64,000 nucleotides of DNA from CAZOWW01 sp964583765. GTDB taxonomy: Bacteria; Actinomycetota; Actinomycetes; Actinomycetales; Kineosporiaceae. This document shows, in pieces, positions 24,652 to 33,538 of the stretch. The translations under genes and the position numbers were made by a program. How positions within the stretch are numbered: the stretch's first letter is position 1; each line of letters starts with the position of its first letter. Below the pieces are notes generated by a model. The model did no database searches, was not told where the DNA came from, and saw nothing but the letters and a program-made list of their open reading frames with translations. Where the stretch lies: the NCBI GenBank assembly GCA_964583765.1, contig CAZOWW010000002.1:1-64000 (forward strand), written 5' to 3'.

Positions 24652-25956
24652 GTGGCCGGCCGGACGACCGTCGCACTCGGCCGTCCGGGCGATGTCCTCC
24701 GGGGCGGCATCCCCGCCCCGGAGGAGCTGACTACTCTCAACGCCATCGTGGCTACCCTCAACGCCGTCGTGGCTACCTCAGGCAGAGCGGTGCGCCGCTC
24801 ACGGTTGTTCGACGACGGCTCCCGATTGCTGTACGGCGATCTGCACAACCACTCGCTGCTGTCGGACGGCTCGGGCAACCCCGAGGCCGCCTTCCTCCAG
24901 TTGCGGGCAGCCGGGCTGGACGTCGCCGCCCTGACCGACCACTCCTCGATCCCCCCGCACCTGCTGCCGGAGCTGGGCCTGGCCCAGTACCCCGACCACA
25001 ATGCGGTCGCGATCGCCCGGTGCGCCCCGCACAGCATCGACGGGGCCGGCTGGGAACGGGTGGCCCGGATCGCCGACTCGATCGACCGCCCCGGAGACTT
25101 CACCGCCCTGCGGGGCTTCGAGTGGACCGAACCGTGGCTCGGCCACATCAACGTCTGGTTCAGCGACCGGCTGCTCGCCGTCACCCGGCCCGGCACCCTC
25201 GCCGGCCTGCACAGCTGGCTCGGCGAGGAGGACCAGGCTCTCTTCGGCTACAACCACCCCGGGCGCGAACCCGGGCGGCTGGGCGGGTTCTCGGGACCGC
25301 CGTCCCCCGATCTGGCCCGGCGCATGGTGACCCTCGAGGTCTTCAACCGGTACGACGACTTCCTGTTCGCCGGGCACGCCCTGGGCCAGCCGTCCCCCGT
25401 GGTGGCCGTGCTCGACTCGGGCTGGCGACCCGGGCTCATCGGCTCCAGCGACGAGCACGGACGCAGCTACGCCCTGCCCGGCAAGGGACGCTGCGGGCTC
25501 TGGGCCTACAGCCACTCCCGGCCGGGCATCCGCGAGGCGCTGCTGGCCCGGCGGACCTTCGCCACCCGCGAGCTCGAGCTTCACCTGGACCTGACCCTCG
25601 ACGGCGTGCGCATGGGCGGGACCGTCCCCACCCCGGCGTCGTCCACCCGGGCGGGGGGAACGGCTCCCGGCTCACACCGGCACCAGGTGGCGGTGGACCT
25701 GTCCGGGGACGACGACGGCGAGCAGGCCGTGGTGCAGTTCCTCGTCTCCGACGGCAGCGGGGCCGTCGTCGTGGGCGCCGAGCACCTCCTGCGGATGGGC
25801 GAGGTGGCCCGCTTCGAGCTGGACCTGCCGTCGAGCCCGTGGGTGGTCGCCCGCGTCGGCGATCCCCGGCGGGTGGACGAACTCGCCCCGCCGGGACATC
25901 CCGTGAGCAGCTGGGCCCTGGGCTACGCGAGTCCGTGGTGGCTGGACCGGGTCTGA
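24652..25956 (+). CDS. PHP-fold metal-dependent phosphoesterase
   Basis: Up to 434 aa. The catalytic PHP domain starts near YGDLHNHSLLSDG (His-x-His) and continues with LTDHSS, GFEWT, YNHPG and SSDEHGR, all metal-binding positions of the PHP/CehA-McbA group. The C-terminal part (LDLTLDGVRMGG onward) is a beta-sandwich-like extension. The start is uncertain: GTG at 24652 has no ribosome site, while GTGs at 24748, 24769 and 24790 are in frame, the first two inside a 21-bp duplication. It lies 3 bp after the Rieske stop, so the two are probably an operon. The substrate is unknown. Confidence 0.8.
   Translation: MAGRTTVALGRPGDVLRGGIPAPEELTTLNAIVATLNAVVATSGRAVRRSRLFDDGSRLLYGDLHNHSLLSDGSGNPEAAFLQLRAAGLDVAALTDHSSIPPHLLPELGLAQYPDHNAVAIARCAPHSIDGAGWERVARIADSIDRPGDFTALRGFEWTEPWLGHINVWFSDRLLAVTRPGTLAGLHSWLGEEDQALFGYNHPGREPGRLGGFSGPPSPDLARRMVTLEVFNRYDDFLFAGHALGQPSPVVAVLDSGWRPGLIGSSDEHGRSYALPGKGRCGLWAYSHSRPGIREALLARRTFATRELELHLDLTLDGVRMGGTVPTPASSTRAGGTAPGSHRHQVAVDLSGDDDGEQAVVQFLVSDGSGAVVVGAEHLLRMGEVARFELDLPSSPWVVARVGDPRRVDELAPPGHPVSSWALGYASPWWLDRV
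24730..24774. repeat. 21-bp tandem duplication near PHP gene start
   Basis: Two near-identical units (ACTACTCTCAACGCCATCGTG type and GCTACCCTCAACGCCGTCGTG type) plus part of a third. The repeat falls at the disputed 5' end of the PHP gene. Confidence 0.7.
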
Positions 25957-26095
25957 GACCCCCACCTCGCTGCCCGGGCCCGGACGAGCTGGGCGAGAAG
26001 TCCCGATCCCTCCGTCTGCGGGAGCGTAGAGTCGCGTGATGTCCTCCCGTGCCGCCGGGGTCCCGGCCGCCCTCCTCCGGAACGGGGGGCGAGGG

Positions 26096-26122
26096 CTCAA
26101 GCGTCGAGCCGTGGACGCCGAT
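26096..26122 (+). promoter_or_regulatory. Candidate sigma-28-type promoter of GGDEF-EAL gene
   Basis: CTCAAG, 15-bp spacer, GCCGATCG. 39 bp before the start codon, upstream of the GAGGAGGG ribosome site. Confidence 0.6.
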
Positions 26123-26160
26123 CGCACTGGGGTGGCGACCCGGGCGCGAGGAGGGCACCG

Positions 26161-28566
26161 ATGACACCTCCCCCCGGGGAGGGGACCGCGACGGTCCCCG
26201 GTCAGACCTCCGCGCCAAGCACAGGTCGCACGGCGGCGGCAGGCCGTGCCCCGACGCAGTCCGCGGGTGAGGACCGGCATCGCCGCGTGGTGGAGCTGTC
26301 CCCGGTGGCCCTCGTCGAGGTGGACACGCAGGTCCACGTGCAGTTGTGGAACCAGGCCGCCGAGGCGCTCTTCGGCTGGAGCGCGGGCGAGGCGCTGGGG
26401 CACTGGCCGCCCACGGTGCCGCCCGAGGAACGCGAAGTGATCCTGAACCGTGCGGCGGCCATGATCGCCGGCGCCTCCGGATCCCGCGAGACCGTCGACC
26501 GGCCCCGCCGGGACGGCACCTGGATCACGGTCGACAAGCACGTCACCCCGCTGCGGGACGCCGACGGCCGGGTCACCGGCTTCCTGGTCGCCTACACCGA
26601 CAGCTCCCGGCAACGCCGACTCGAACTCGACCTCCGTGAGCGCCTGCGCCAGCAGGACGCCCTGGCCACGCTGGGACAGGTCGCCCTGGACAGCCCGGAC
26701 CTGCAGACCGTGCTCGACAAGGCCGTGAGCACGGTGGCGGAGACCCTGGACCTGCCCAGTGCGGTGCTGATCGAGCTGGAGCCGGACGGGCAGTTGCGGT
26801 ACGCGGCCTGCCACGGGTGGCGCCCGCCGGCCGGGACCCGGCCCTTCAACGGCGAGGGATCGCCGGGGATGAGCATCCTCCACGGCCACGGTCACAACGT
26901 GGTCTCGGACACCCACGAGTTCCCGCCGCAGCTGCAGGGGCTCATGCGCGGGCTGGGCCTGCGCAGTGCCGCGAACGTGACCGTCATGACCGCCCGCGGG
27001 CCCTGGGGAGTGCTCATCGCGCACTCCACCCAGGCGGGCCGGTTCGACGAGGACGATCTCCACTTCCTGCGCGGGGTGGGCAGCGTCATCGCCGCGGCGG
27101 AGGCGCGCTGTCGCGCCGAGCAGGAGACCCGTCACCGGGCGTCCCACGACGCGCTGACCGGGCTGCCCAACCGGGAACTGTTCCGCGAGCAGTTGGCCGA
27201 CGCGCTCCACCAGGCCCGACGTGCCGGGCGACGCCTCGTGCTGCTGCTCCTCGACCTGGACAATTTCCGGGACGTCAACGACTCCCAGGGCCATGCGACC
27301 GGTGACGCCGTGCTGCGCCAGGTCGCCCGTCGGCTGCGCCAGCGGGTCGGGGATCTCGCCGGCCTCGCGCGGATGGGGGGCGACGAGTTCGCCGTCGTGC
27401 TCCAGGACACCGGTGAGGCCGCGGACGCGGTGGCCTTCGCCCGGGACATCTCCCTGCTCCTGCGCGAGCCCTTCGAGTCCCCTGCGGGCCCGGTGTCGCT
27501 CGGGGTCAGCATCGGTGTCGCGGTGCACGACCCGCGGACCGACCGGACACCCGCGGAAGACCTCGCGGCCGCACTGGGGATCGCCGTCCCCACGGCCGCC
27601 CGGAGGCCCGCGGACCCCCAGGACCCCGAGCTCGAGGGCGACCCGGTCGTCCACCGGCTGCTCATGCAGGTGGACGTCGCCATGCACCGGGCGAAGAGCG
27701 ACCGGTGCCTGATCGCCCTCTACGACCGGGACCTGGACATCGATCCCGGCATGCGCCTGAACCGGGTCGCCGACCTGCGGGAGGCCATCGACCGCGGCCA
27801 GATCACCGTGGCCTACCAGCCCATCGTCCACCTGGCGACGCACCGGGTGCGGAGCTTCGAGGCGCTCGCGCGGTGGACCCATGCCGAGCGCGGGCCGCAG
27901 TCCCCGATCGAGTTCGTCACCCTGGCCGAGCAGAGCGGCCTGATCGGCGACCTCACCGACGCCGTCCTGACCGCCTCGCTGCGGCAGAGCGCCATCTGGC
28001 ACCGGCAGGGGCGAGACCTCGCCGTCGGTGTCAACCTCTCGCCGTCCCTGTTGATCTCCCCGGACTACGTCGACCACCTGCGCCACCTGGTGGAGGCCTC
28101 GGGCCTGCCCGCCGACCGGCTGCGGATCGAGGTGACCGAGTCGACCCTGGTGGGCAGTGCCTCGGTGGCCGCACTGCGCCGGATCCAGGCGTGGGGCCCG
28201 CGGATCGCCGTCGACGACTTCGGCACCGGGTACTCCTCGCTGGGGCGACTCAAGGAACTCCCCGTGCAGACCCTGAAGATCGACCGTACCTTCGTCCGGT
28301 CGGTCTGCGAGGATCCCCGGGACGCCGCCATCATCCGCTCGGTCATCACCCTGGCCCGGGAGCTGGAGCTCCGCGTGATCGCCGAGGGGATCGAGACCGT
28401 CGAGGTGGCGCGGTTGCTCACCCAGCTCGGGGTGGAGCGGGCGCAGGGCTATCTGTTCAGCCGCCCGTTGCCGGGTGACCAGTTCGAACGCTGGCACGAC
28501 GACTGGCTCATCGGTCGGCGGCCGTGCTGCTCCGATCCCGACCGGTTCTGCACCGCCCCGCTCTGA
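26161..28566 (+). CDS. PAS-GAF-GGDEF-EAL cyclic-di-GMP enzyme
   Basis: 801-aa soluble protein. PAS at ~40-150 (ALFGWSAGEALG), GAF at ~165-315, GGDEF at ~325-525 with intact MGGDEF at ~405 and EAL at ~545-790. In the EAL domain the catalytic set is complete: Glu in FEAL, Asn in VNLS, Glu in EVTES, DDFGTG, Lys in KIDRTF and Glu in AEGIET, so phosphodiesterase activity is expected. The GGDEF has no RxxD I-site (GDLA instead), so it may be an active cyclase or a GTP-binding regulator of the EAL. ATG follows GAGGAGGGCACCG. PAS and GAF suggest small-ligand or redox input. Confidence 0.93.
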   Translation: MTPPPGEGTATVPGQTSAPSTGRTAAAGRAPTQSAGEDRHRRVVELSPVALVEVDTQVHVQLWNQAAEALFGWSAGEALGHWPPTVPPEEREVILNRAAAMIAGASGSRETVDRPRRDGTWITVDKHVTPLRDADGRVTGFLVAYTDSSRQRRLELDLRERLRQQDALATLGQVALDSPDLQTVLDKAVSTVAETLDLPSAVLIELEPDGQLRYAACHGWRPPAGTRPFNGEGSPGMSILHGHGHNVVSDTHEFPPQLQGLMRGLGLRSAANVTVMTARGPWGVLIAHSTQAGRFDEDDLHFLRGVGSVIAAAEARCRAEQETRHRASHDALTGLPNRELFREQLADALHQARRAGRRLVLLLLDLDNFRDVNDSQGHATGDAVLRQVARRLRQRVGDLAGLARMGGDEFAVVLQDTGEAADAVAFARDISLLLREPFESPAGPVSLGVSIGVAVHDPRTDRTPAEDLAAALGIAVPTAARRPADPQDPELEGDPVVHRLLMQVDVAMHRAKSDRCLIALYDRDLDIDPGMRLNRVADLREAIDRGQITVAYQPIVHLATHRVRSFEALARWTHAERGPQSPIEFVTLAEQSGLIGDLTDAVLTASLRQSAIWHRQGRDLAVGVNLSPSLLISPDYVDHLRHLVEASGLPADRLRIEVTESTLVGSASVAALRRIQAWGPRIAVDDFGTGYSSLGRLKELPVQTLKIDRTFVRSVCEDPRDAAIIRSVITLARELELRVIAEGIETVEVARLLTQLGVERAQGYLFSRPLPGDQFERWHDDWLIGRRPCCSDPDRFCTAPL

Positions 28567-28695
28567 CGATCTCCCCTGCTCGGCCCGATCACCTCACCCG
28601 AACGGCGCAGGCCCGCAGCAGGTGGTGACCATCGGCACGCCCGTTCGAGGCGGCCGGTTGTGGCGCACCCGACCGCCGCCCAGCAGACTGGCCTC

Positions 28696-29967
28696 ATGCC
28701 GAGCCTGCCCACCGTCACGGACGTCCTGGTCGTCGGAGCCGGACCGGCCGGGTCGGCGGCGGCGGCCTGGGCCGCCACGGCGGGACTGGACGTGGTGCTG
28801 GCGGACGCGGCGATCTTCCCCCGGGACAAGACCTGCGGGGACGGGCTGACTCCCCGAGCCGTCGCCGAGCTCATGCGTCTGGGGCTCGGGCACTGGATCG
28901 CGGACCGGGCCCCCAACTGGGGCCTGCGGGCCTGCGGGTTCGGGCAGGAGCTGTACCTGCCCTGGCCGACCGGTGCGTTCCCGGCGCGGGGCGGTGCGAT
29001 GCCCCGGTTCGAGCTGGACGCGATGGTGCAGGCCGAGGCCATGGCGCGCGGGGCCATCGCGATGGAGGGTGCACGCGCCGTCGACGTGGTGCGGGACGGC
29101 ACCGGGCTCGCCGCCCCCGTGCAGGCAGTGACCTTCCAGCTCCACCAGGGCCGGCACACCATCGCCTGCCGGCGGCTGGTGGTCGCCGACGGTGCCCGTT
29201 CCCCGCTCGGCCGGCTGCTGGGACGCCGCTGGCACCGGGACACCGCCTACGGCGTGGCGGCCCGGGGCTACGTGAAGTCCGCGCGGCACGACGACCCCTG
29301 GATCTCCTCGCACCTGGAGCTCCGCGGGACCGACGGAGCCCTGCTCTCGGGCTACGGCTGGGTGTTCCCGCTCGGGGACGGGGAAGTCAACCTGGGGGTG
29401 GGCACCCTCGCCACGAACCGCCGACCGGCCGGGATCAATCTACGGTCCCTCCTGGCCCACTACGCCGACGCGCGTGCCGAGGACTGGCGGCTCGACGGGG
29501 CCCCGCGGGCGGTCTCCTCGGCCCTGCTCCCGATGGGCGGGGCGGTCAGCGGCGTGGCCGGACCCAACTGGCTGCTCGTGGGGGACGCCGCGGGCTGCGT
29601 GAACCCGCTGAACGGTGAGGGCATCGACTACGGGCTGGAGACCGGACGGCTCGCGGCCCAGCTGCTCTCGGTCGCCGAGCCCCACCTGGACCGGGCCTGG
29701 CCGGCGACCCTGCGAGCCGAGTACGGCGAGGCGTTCTCGATCGCGCGCCGCCTCGCCGGCCTGCTCACCGTGCCGGGGCTGCTCCCCGCGCTCGGCCCCC
29801 TGGGCATGCGGGTACGCCCGGTGATGAAGGTCGCGCTGCGCGTCATGGGCAATCTCGTGGCCGAGGAGGACCGGGATGCCGTCGCACGGCTGTGGCGGCT
29901 CGCGGGACGGGCGTCACTGCGCCTGGACGACCGCCCGCCGTTCTCCGGGCCCGATCTGCGCCGCTGA
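28696..29967 (+). CDS. Geranylgeranyl-reductase-family FAD oxidoreductase
   Basis: 423-aa flavoprotein. N-terminal Rossmann motif VVGAGPAGSAAA, then FPRDKTCGDGLTPRAV, the geranylgeranyl/digeranylgeranyl reductase signature, and VGDAAGCVNPLNGEGIDYGLETG in the FAD-closing segment. Family members reduce isoprenoid chains (menaquinone, lipids) or act as halogenase-like oxidoreductases. ATG at 28696 starts directly before the Rossmann strand; a GTG at 28660 is possible, and neither has a strong ribosome site. No membrane helix. The substrate is unknown. It is convergent with the transpeptidase-like gene. Confidence 0.9.
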   Translation: MPSLPTVTDVLVVGAGPAGSAAAAWAATAGLDVVLADAAIFPRDKTCGDGLTPRAVAELMRLGLGHWIADRAPNWGLRACGFGQELYLPWPTGAFPARGGAMPRFELDAMVQAEAMARGAIAMEGARAVDVVRDGTGLAAPVQAVTFQLHQGRHTIACRRLVVADGARSPLGRLLGRRWHRDTAYGVAARGYVKSARHDDPWISSHLELRGTDGALLSGYGWVFPLGDGEVNLGVGTLATNRRPAGINLRSLLAHYADARAEDWRLDGAPRAVSSALLPMGGAVSGVAGPNWLLVGDAAGCVNPLNGEGIDYGLETGRLAAQLLSVAEPHLDRAWPATLRAEYGEAFSIARRLAGLLTVPGLLPALGPLGMRVRPVMKVALRVMGNLVAEEDRDAVARLWRLAGRASLRLDDRPPFSGPDLRR

Positions 29968-29973
29968 CCGGAC

Positions 29974-30003
29974 GGCCGGACCCGCACGACAGCAGGTCCG
30001 GCC
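29974..30003. terminator. Bidirectional terminator between convergent genes
   Basis: A 9-bp stem GGCCGGACC/GGTCCGGCC with a 12-nt loop, between the reductase stop and the L,D-transpeptidase-like stop. Confidence 0.75.
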
Positions 30004-30015
30004 GGGATCAGGACC

Positions 30016-30942
30016 TCAGCGCATCCGGGCCAGCACCGCCTGCGGGCCCATCAGGATCACCGGGTGCCGGGTCGGGTCGAGCCAGTGCAGCAGGGTGAGC
30101 AGGGCCGGTCGCGGCAGCACCACGCAGCCGTCCGTGGGCGTGCCGTTGTGCACCTCGTGGACCCAGACGTGGCCCCCCTTGTTCCAACCGAGCGGGAAGA
30201 TCGGCGACATCGGCGGCGTCCCCGGGATCCGTTTGTAGTCGATGGCGACGACGTAGCTGAAGGTGCGCACACCGTGCGAGCGGAGCGCGTAGAGCCGGGT
30301 GTCGTGCTGGTACGGCAGCCGGGTACCGGGATCGGGGAAGTAGCCCCCGGCCGCGGTGAGGCCGTACATGCCGACCGGGGATCGGTGGTCGTTGCGCCGG
30401 GTCTTGCCCCAGCCACCCTTGGCCGAGTTGCCCGCCCACGTGCCCACGGACTGCCAGCCCGTGCCCGTGCGCTCCCAGGCCGTGGCCGTCACGGTGATGC
30501 TGTGGAGGTCCGGCCCGCTGACGACGAGAACCTGGTCGTGCGCCGACAACGACCGGGCCCACAACTGCCCGACGCCCTGGGGCAGGGGCACCTGCCCGGG
30601 CAGCGTCGGACCGGGCAGGACCGTGGGACTCGGGCCTGCCGCCGTCGCCACACCCGAACCCAGCAGGCCCACCAGTCCGGTGGCGGCCAGCAGCAACGCG
30701 GCCGCGGCAGGCAGGGGTCCACGAACCCGGTGCGTCGTGCGAGTGGCGCGGATCGCACGGGCTGTGCGGGTCGCCCAGGAGCGGATCACCGGAGGGACGG
30801 GGGCAGCGCTCGACGGCCGGGCTGATGTTCCCGGGTGAAGTCCCCCGACGAGGGGTCGTCCGGCGCGCGGCGGGCCGCCGTCAGGATGCCCACTGCGAAG
30901 TGGCTCAGCACGAAGGTGCGCCGCGTAATCATCCATCTTCAT
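30016..30942 (-). CDS. Secreted L,D-transpeptidase-like (YkuD) protein
   Basis: 308 aa. A basic ~70-residue N-terminus leads to a hydrophobic export segment (PAAAALLLAATGLVGLLGSGVATAA, ~75-100). The C-terminal catalytic motif reads WVHEVHNGTPTDGCVVLP, with His and the nucleophile Cys in TDGCV, like COG3786 YkuD proteins. These crosslink peptidoglycan 3-3 or act as related amidase-like enzymes. The ATG at 30942 has no ribosome site, so the start may be internal. It is divergent from the next GGDEF gene. Confidence 0.8.
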   Translation of the reverse strand: MKMDDYAAHLRAEPLRSGHPDGGPPRAGRPLVGGLHPGTSARPSSAAPVPPVIRSWATRTARAIRATRTTHRVRGPLPAAAALLLAATGLVGLLGSGVATAAGPSPTVLPGPTLPGQVPLPQGVGQLWARSLSAHDQVLVVSGPDLHSITVTATAWERTGTGWQSVGTWAGNSAKGGWGKTRRNDHRSPVGMYGLTAAGGYFPDPGTRLPYQHDTRLYALRSHGVRTFSYVVAIDYKRIPGTPPMSPIFPLGWNKGGHVWVHEVHNGTPTDGCVVLPRPALLTLLHWLDPTRHPVILMGPQAVLARMR

Positions 30943-31102
30943 ATTGTTACCGACTTACCCTCGCCGACCGCCGCAGGCCCGGCCCGACAGGACCGGCCGG
31001 TTTCCGGAACGGGGTCCGTCGACAGGTCCGCGTGCGGGGGTCGCCACGGCCTCCCCGGCTTGGTCGGCCACGAAGGCGAACGGCGCCGACCGCTTGGGCG
31101 AT

Positions 31103-31129
31103 CTTGAGTGCGGCGGCACAATTGCCGAT
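31103..31129 (+). promoter_or_regulatory. Candidate sigma-28-type promoter of membrane GGDEF gene
   Basis: CTTGAG, 15-bp spacer, GCCGATGA, 9 bp before GTG at 31139, so the mRNA would be almost leaderless. The -35 part differs from CTCAAG at two positions. Confidence 0.5.
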
Positions 31130-31138
31130 GACGGAGCA

Positions 31139-32242
31139 GTGAGGTTGACGCGGGAGCCGCGACGGAGCCTACGTTGGCGGGTCGGCGCCGGGTTCATTCT
31201 GGCCGGCCACCTGCTGTGCGTGGTGTCCCTGCTGATCCCGGGGTACGTGAGGTCGGGGTGGTGGAATTTCTGCTTCACCGGCATCACTGTGGCCACATTG
31301 TTGCTGTTCGTCTTCTCGGTCGCTGTTCGACCGGATTCACCGTGGATAGTCCATGGTGAGGTGTACGGGACCGACGCCTTCATCGTGATCTCGCTCGCCA
31401 GTCTTACCGATCATGGATCCGCGCGGGTGGGAGCTGTGCTCTTCGCGCTGCCGACCATGTTCATGGCCTTGTTCCAATCCTGGCGCCACGTCGTGGCGCA
31501 GGCGATCGTCATCACGGCGAGTTCGAGCGTCCTGATGTGGCTCGGCCACGACCCTTTTCCGATTCTGGCCATACACACGGCGTGTGTCGTGGCGGCCGGC
31601 ATCGTCCCGGCCGTTGGCCTCCTCATCATGCGAGCCCAACTGGAGGCATCTCTGGCTCGCGAGTCACTGGCGGCGTCAACAGATCCGCTCACCGGCCTGG
31701 CGAACCGGCGAGGTCTCACAGAAGCGGCCCCCGAGGTGATCAGAACCGCACAGGCCGAGGGACTCGAGGTGGTCGTGGTGATGGGCGATCTCGATCATTT
31801 CAAACGCGTCAACGACAGACTCGGCCACGCCACCGGGGACACCGTGCTTCAACGCGTCGGCGAGACCCTGAGGGCATCGACCCGGCCCGGGGACGTCGTG
31901 GCCCGGTTGGGCGGCGAGGAGTTCCTGATCATGCTTGCACTCCAGGGATCCGACGCACCCGCCTTCGGGGAAAGAATCCGGGAGAAGGTGGCCCAGGACC
32001 TGGAGGACGTGGCGGTCACCATCAGTCTGGGCGCCACCTGGATCGATCACCGATCATTCTCCGGTGACACGGAGACGGTCGTCTGGTCTCTTGTTGATCG
32101 CGCTGACGGTCTCGTCTATGCCGCGAAAAACCTTGGTCGGAATTGCCTCGCCCACTCGGCGATGGAAGACAGGTCGACGACGGTCGGATCCGGGCCCGAC
32201 CTGCCCGCGCATGGTTCCGAGCATCGGCTCGCCAGTCGTTGA
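31139..32242 (+). CDS. Membrane-bound diguanylate cyclase
   Basis: 367 aa. About six membrane helices fill residues ~15-185 (WRVGAGFILAGHLLCVVSLLIPGY first, AAGIVPAVGLLI last) as an unclassified MASE-like sensor. The GGDEF domain follows (STDPLTGLANRR, MGDLDHFKRVNDRLGHATGD) with GGEEF at ~257-261 and an I-site RPGD five residues before it, so the cyclase should be active and product-inhibited. GTG at 31139 fits the promoter and starts just before the first helix; earlier open frame is Arg/Pro-rich. Base use is slightly less GC-rich than neighbours. Confidence 0.88.
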   Translation: MRLTREPRRSLRWRVGAGFILAGHLLCVVSLLIPGYVRSGWWNFCFTGITVATLLLFVFSVAVRPDSPWIVHGEVYGTDAFIVISLASLTDHGSARVGAVLFALPTMFMALFQSWRHVVAQAIVITASSSVLMWLGHDPFPILAIHTACVVAAGIVPAVGLLIMRAQLEASLARESLAASTDPLTGLANRRGLTEAAPEVIRTAQAEGLEVVVVMGDLDHFKRVNDRLGHATGDTVLQRVGETLRASTRPGDVVARLGGEEFLIMLALQGSDAPAFGERIREKVAQDLEDVAVTISLGATWIDHRSFSGDTETVVWSLVDRADGLVYAAKNLGRNCLAHSAMEDRSTTVGSGPDLPAHGSEHRLASR

Positions 32243-32311
32243 CCCCAGCCGATCGGCGACACCGCCAGTTCCGGCCCGGCTGGTCCGGGCGGACCGGTCG
32301 AGTCAGGGTGG

Positions 32312-33538
32312 TCAGGGCAGACCGGCGGGAGGCCGGCTCCCGGTGAGCGGTGACGGCTCGGAGCCCACCCCGCGCGCACGGGCCGAATCCCCGTCCGGTT
32401 GGAAGGCGCAGGCCGGGTCCTCCGCCAGCACGTCACCGGTGGCTGCATAGGCCCGGGCACGGGAACCACCGCACAGGTCCGCGTACCGGCAGCGCCCGCA
32501 CCGCCCGCCGAAGCGGGCCGCCCGGATGTCCCGCAGCCGGGGGTCGTCCCGGTAGAGCTCGGCCAGCGGCCGCTCGCGGACACTCCCCAGGGGCAGCGGC
32601 AGGAACCCTGCCGGGTAGACCTCGCCGTCGTGCGCGACGAACACGATGCCCTTGCCGTCCCGGGTGGCCGCGGTGTGCGCACTCGGACGCGCCCCCGGCG
32701 GCCCGAGGAGTTCGGTGAGCCGACCGGCGAGGCGGCCGTAGTAAGCGGAGCTCGGGGGCACGGCGCCGTCCCGCCGCTCGGCGACCACGCGGCGGAAGAA
32801 CGGGGCCTCCACGGTGCGCACCACGAAACCGTGGTGGGCGGCGTCGAACAGGAAGTGGCAGACGTCCTCGTGTTCGGCGGGACTCAGTGCATCCGCGGTG
32901 GAGCCGCGGCCGACGTGCACGAGGAAGAACACCTCCCAGATGTGCGCGCCCGTGGCGGCCACGAGCGCGGCGACGTCCGCGAGCTCCTCCCGGTTGCGGT
33001 GCATCACCGTGGTGTTGACCTGCACGGTGAGCCCTGCCGCCACCAGGGCCCGGATCGCCTCGAGAGTCCGCGGGAAGTGCCCCTCGATGCCCCGGACCCC
33101 CTCGTGCGTGGCGGCGCAGGCGCCGTCCAGGCTGATCGACACCGCGCGCACCCCGCTGGCGGCGATCCGCGCCACGGCCTGCGGGGTCAGGGCGGGCGTG
33201 ACCGAGGGCGACAGCGCCGTCGGGATCCCCCGCTCGGTCGCCGCGGCCACCAGGTCGAACAGGTCGGGCCGGAGCAGGCAGTCGCCGCCGGTGAGCACCA
33301 GGATCGGGGACGGACGCCCGAACCCGGCCACCTGGTCGATCAGGTCCAGCCCCTCCACGGTGCTCAGCTCCCCCGGGAGCGCTCCCGGCGTCGCGCTGGC
33401 CCGGCAGTGCCGGCAGGCCAGTTCGCAGGCCCGGGTGACCTCCCAGAAGACCAGCATCGGCCGCCGGTCGAAGTCCGGCGTGCGTCCGGACGGTGCCCCG
33501 TGGACTCCGGGGTGACCTGCCGGCGCCCCGCCGGTCAT
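32312..33538 (-). CDS. Radical SAM/SPASM protein, haem-gene neighbour (TIGR04053-like)
   Basis: 408 aa. The radical SAM cluster motif CELACRHC occurs near residue 38, with the usual (beta/alpha) barrel motifs (GGDCLLRPDL, SISLDG). A C-terminal SPASM-type Cys cluster is in GRCGRCRYADLCGGSRARAY and DPAC. This matches the actinobacterial TIGR04053 type. Its ATG overlaps the stop of the oxidase gene by four bases (ATGA), so the two are coupled and likely act in one pathway. A haem or haem-like modification is suggested. The reaction is unknown; AhbD-like haem chemistry is an alternative. Confidence 0.88.
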   Translation of the reverse strand: MTGGAPAGHPGVHGAPSGRTPDFDRRPMLVFWEVTRACELACRHCRASATPGALPGELSTVEGLDLIDQVAGFGRPSPILVLTGGDCLLRPDLFDLVAAATERGIPTALSPSVTPALTPQAVARIAASGVRAVSISLDGACAATHEGVRGIEGHFPRTLEAIRALVAAGLTVQVNTTVMHRNREELADVAALVAATGAHIWEVFFLVHVGRGSTADALSPAEHEDVCHFLFDAAHHGFVVRTVEAPFFRRVVAERRDGAVPPSSAYYGRLAGRLTELLGPPGARPSAHTAATRDGKGIVFVAHDGEVYPAGFLPLPLGSVRERPLAELYRDDPRLRDIRAARFGGRCGRCRYADLCGGSRARAYAATGDVLAEDPACAFQPDGDSARARGVGSEPSPLTGSRPPAGLP

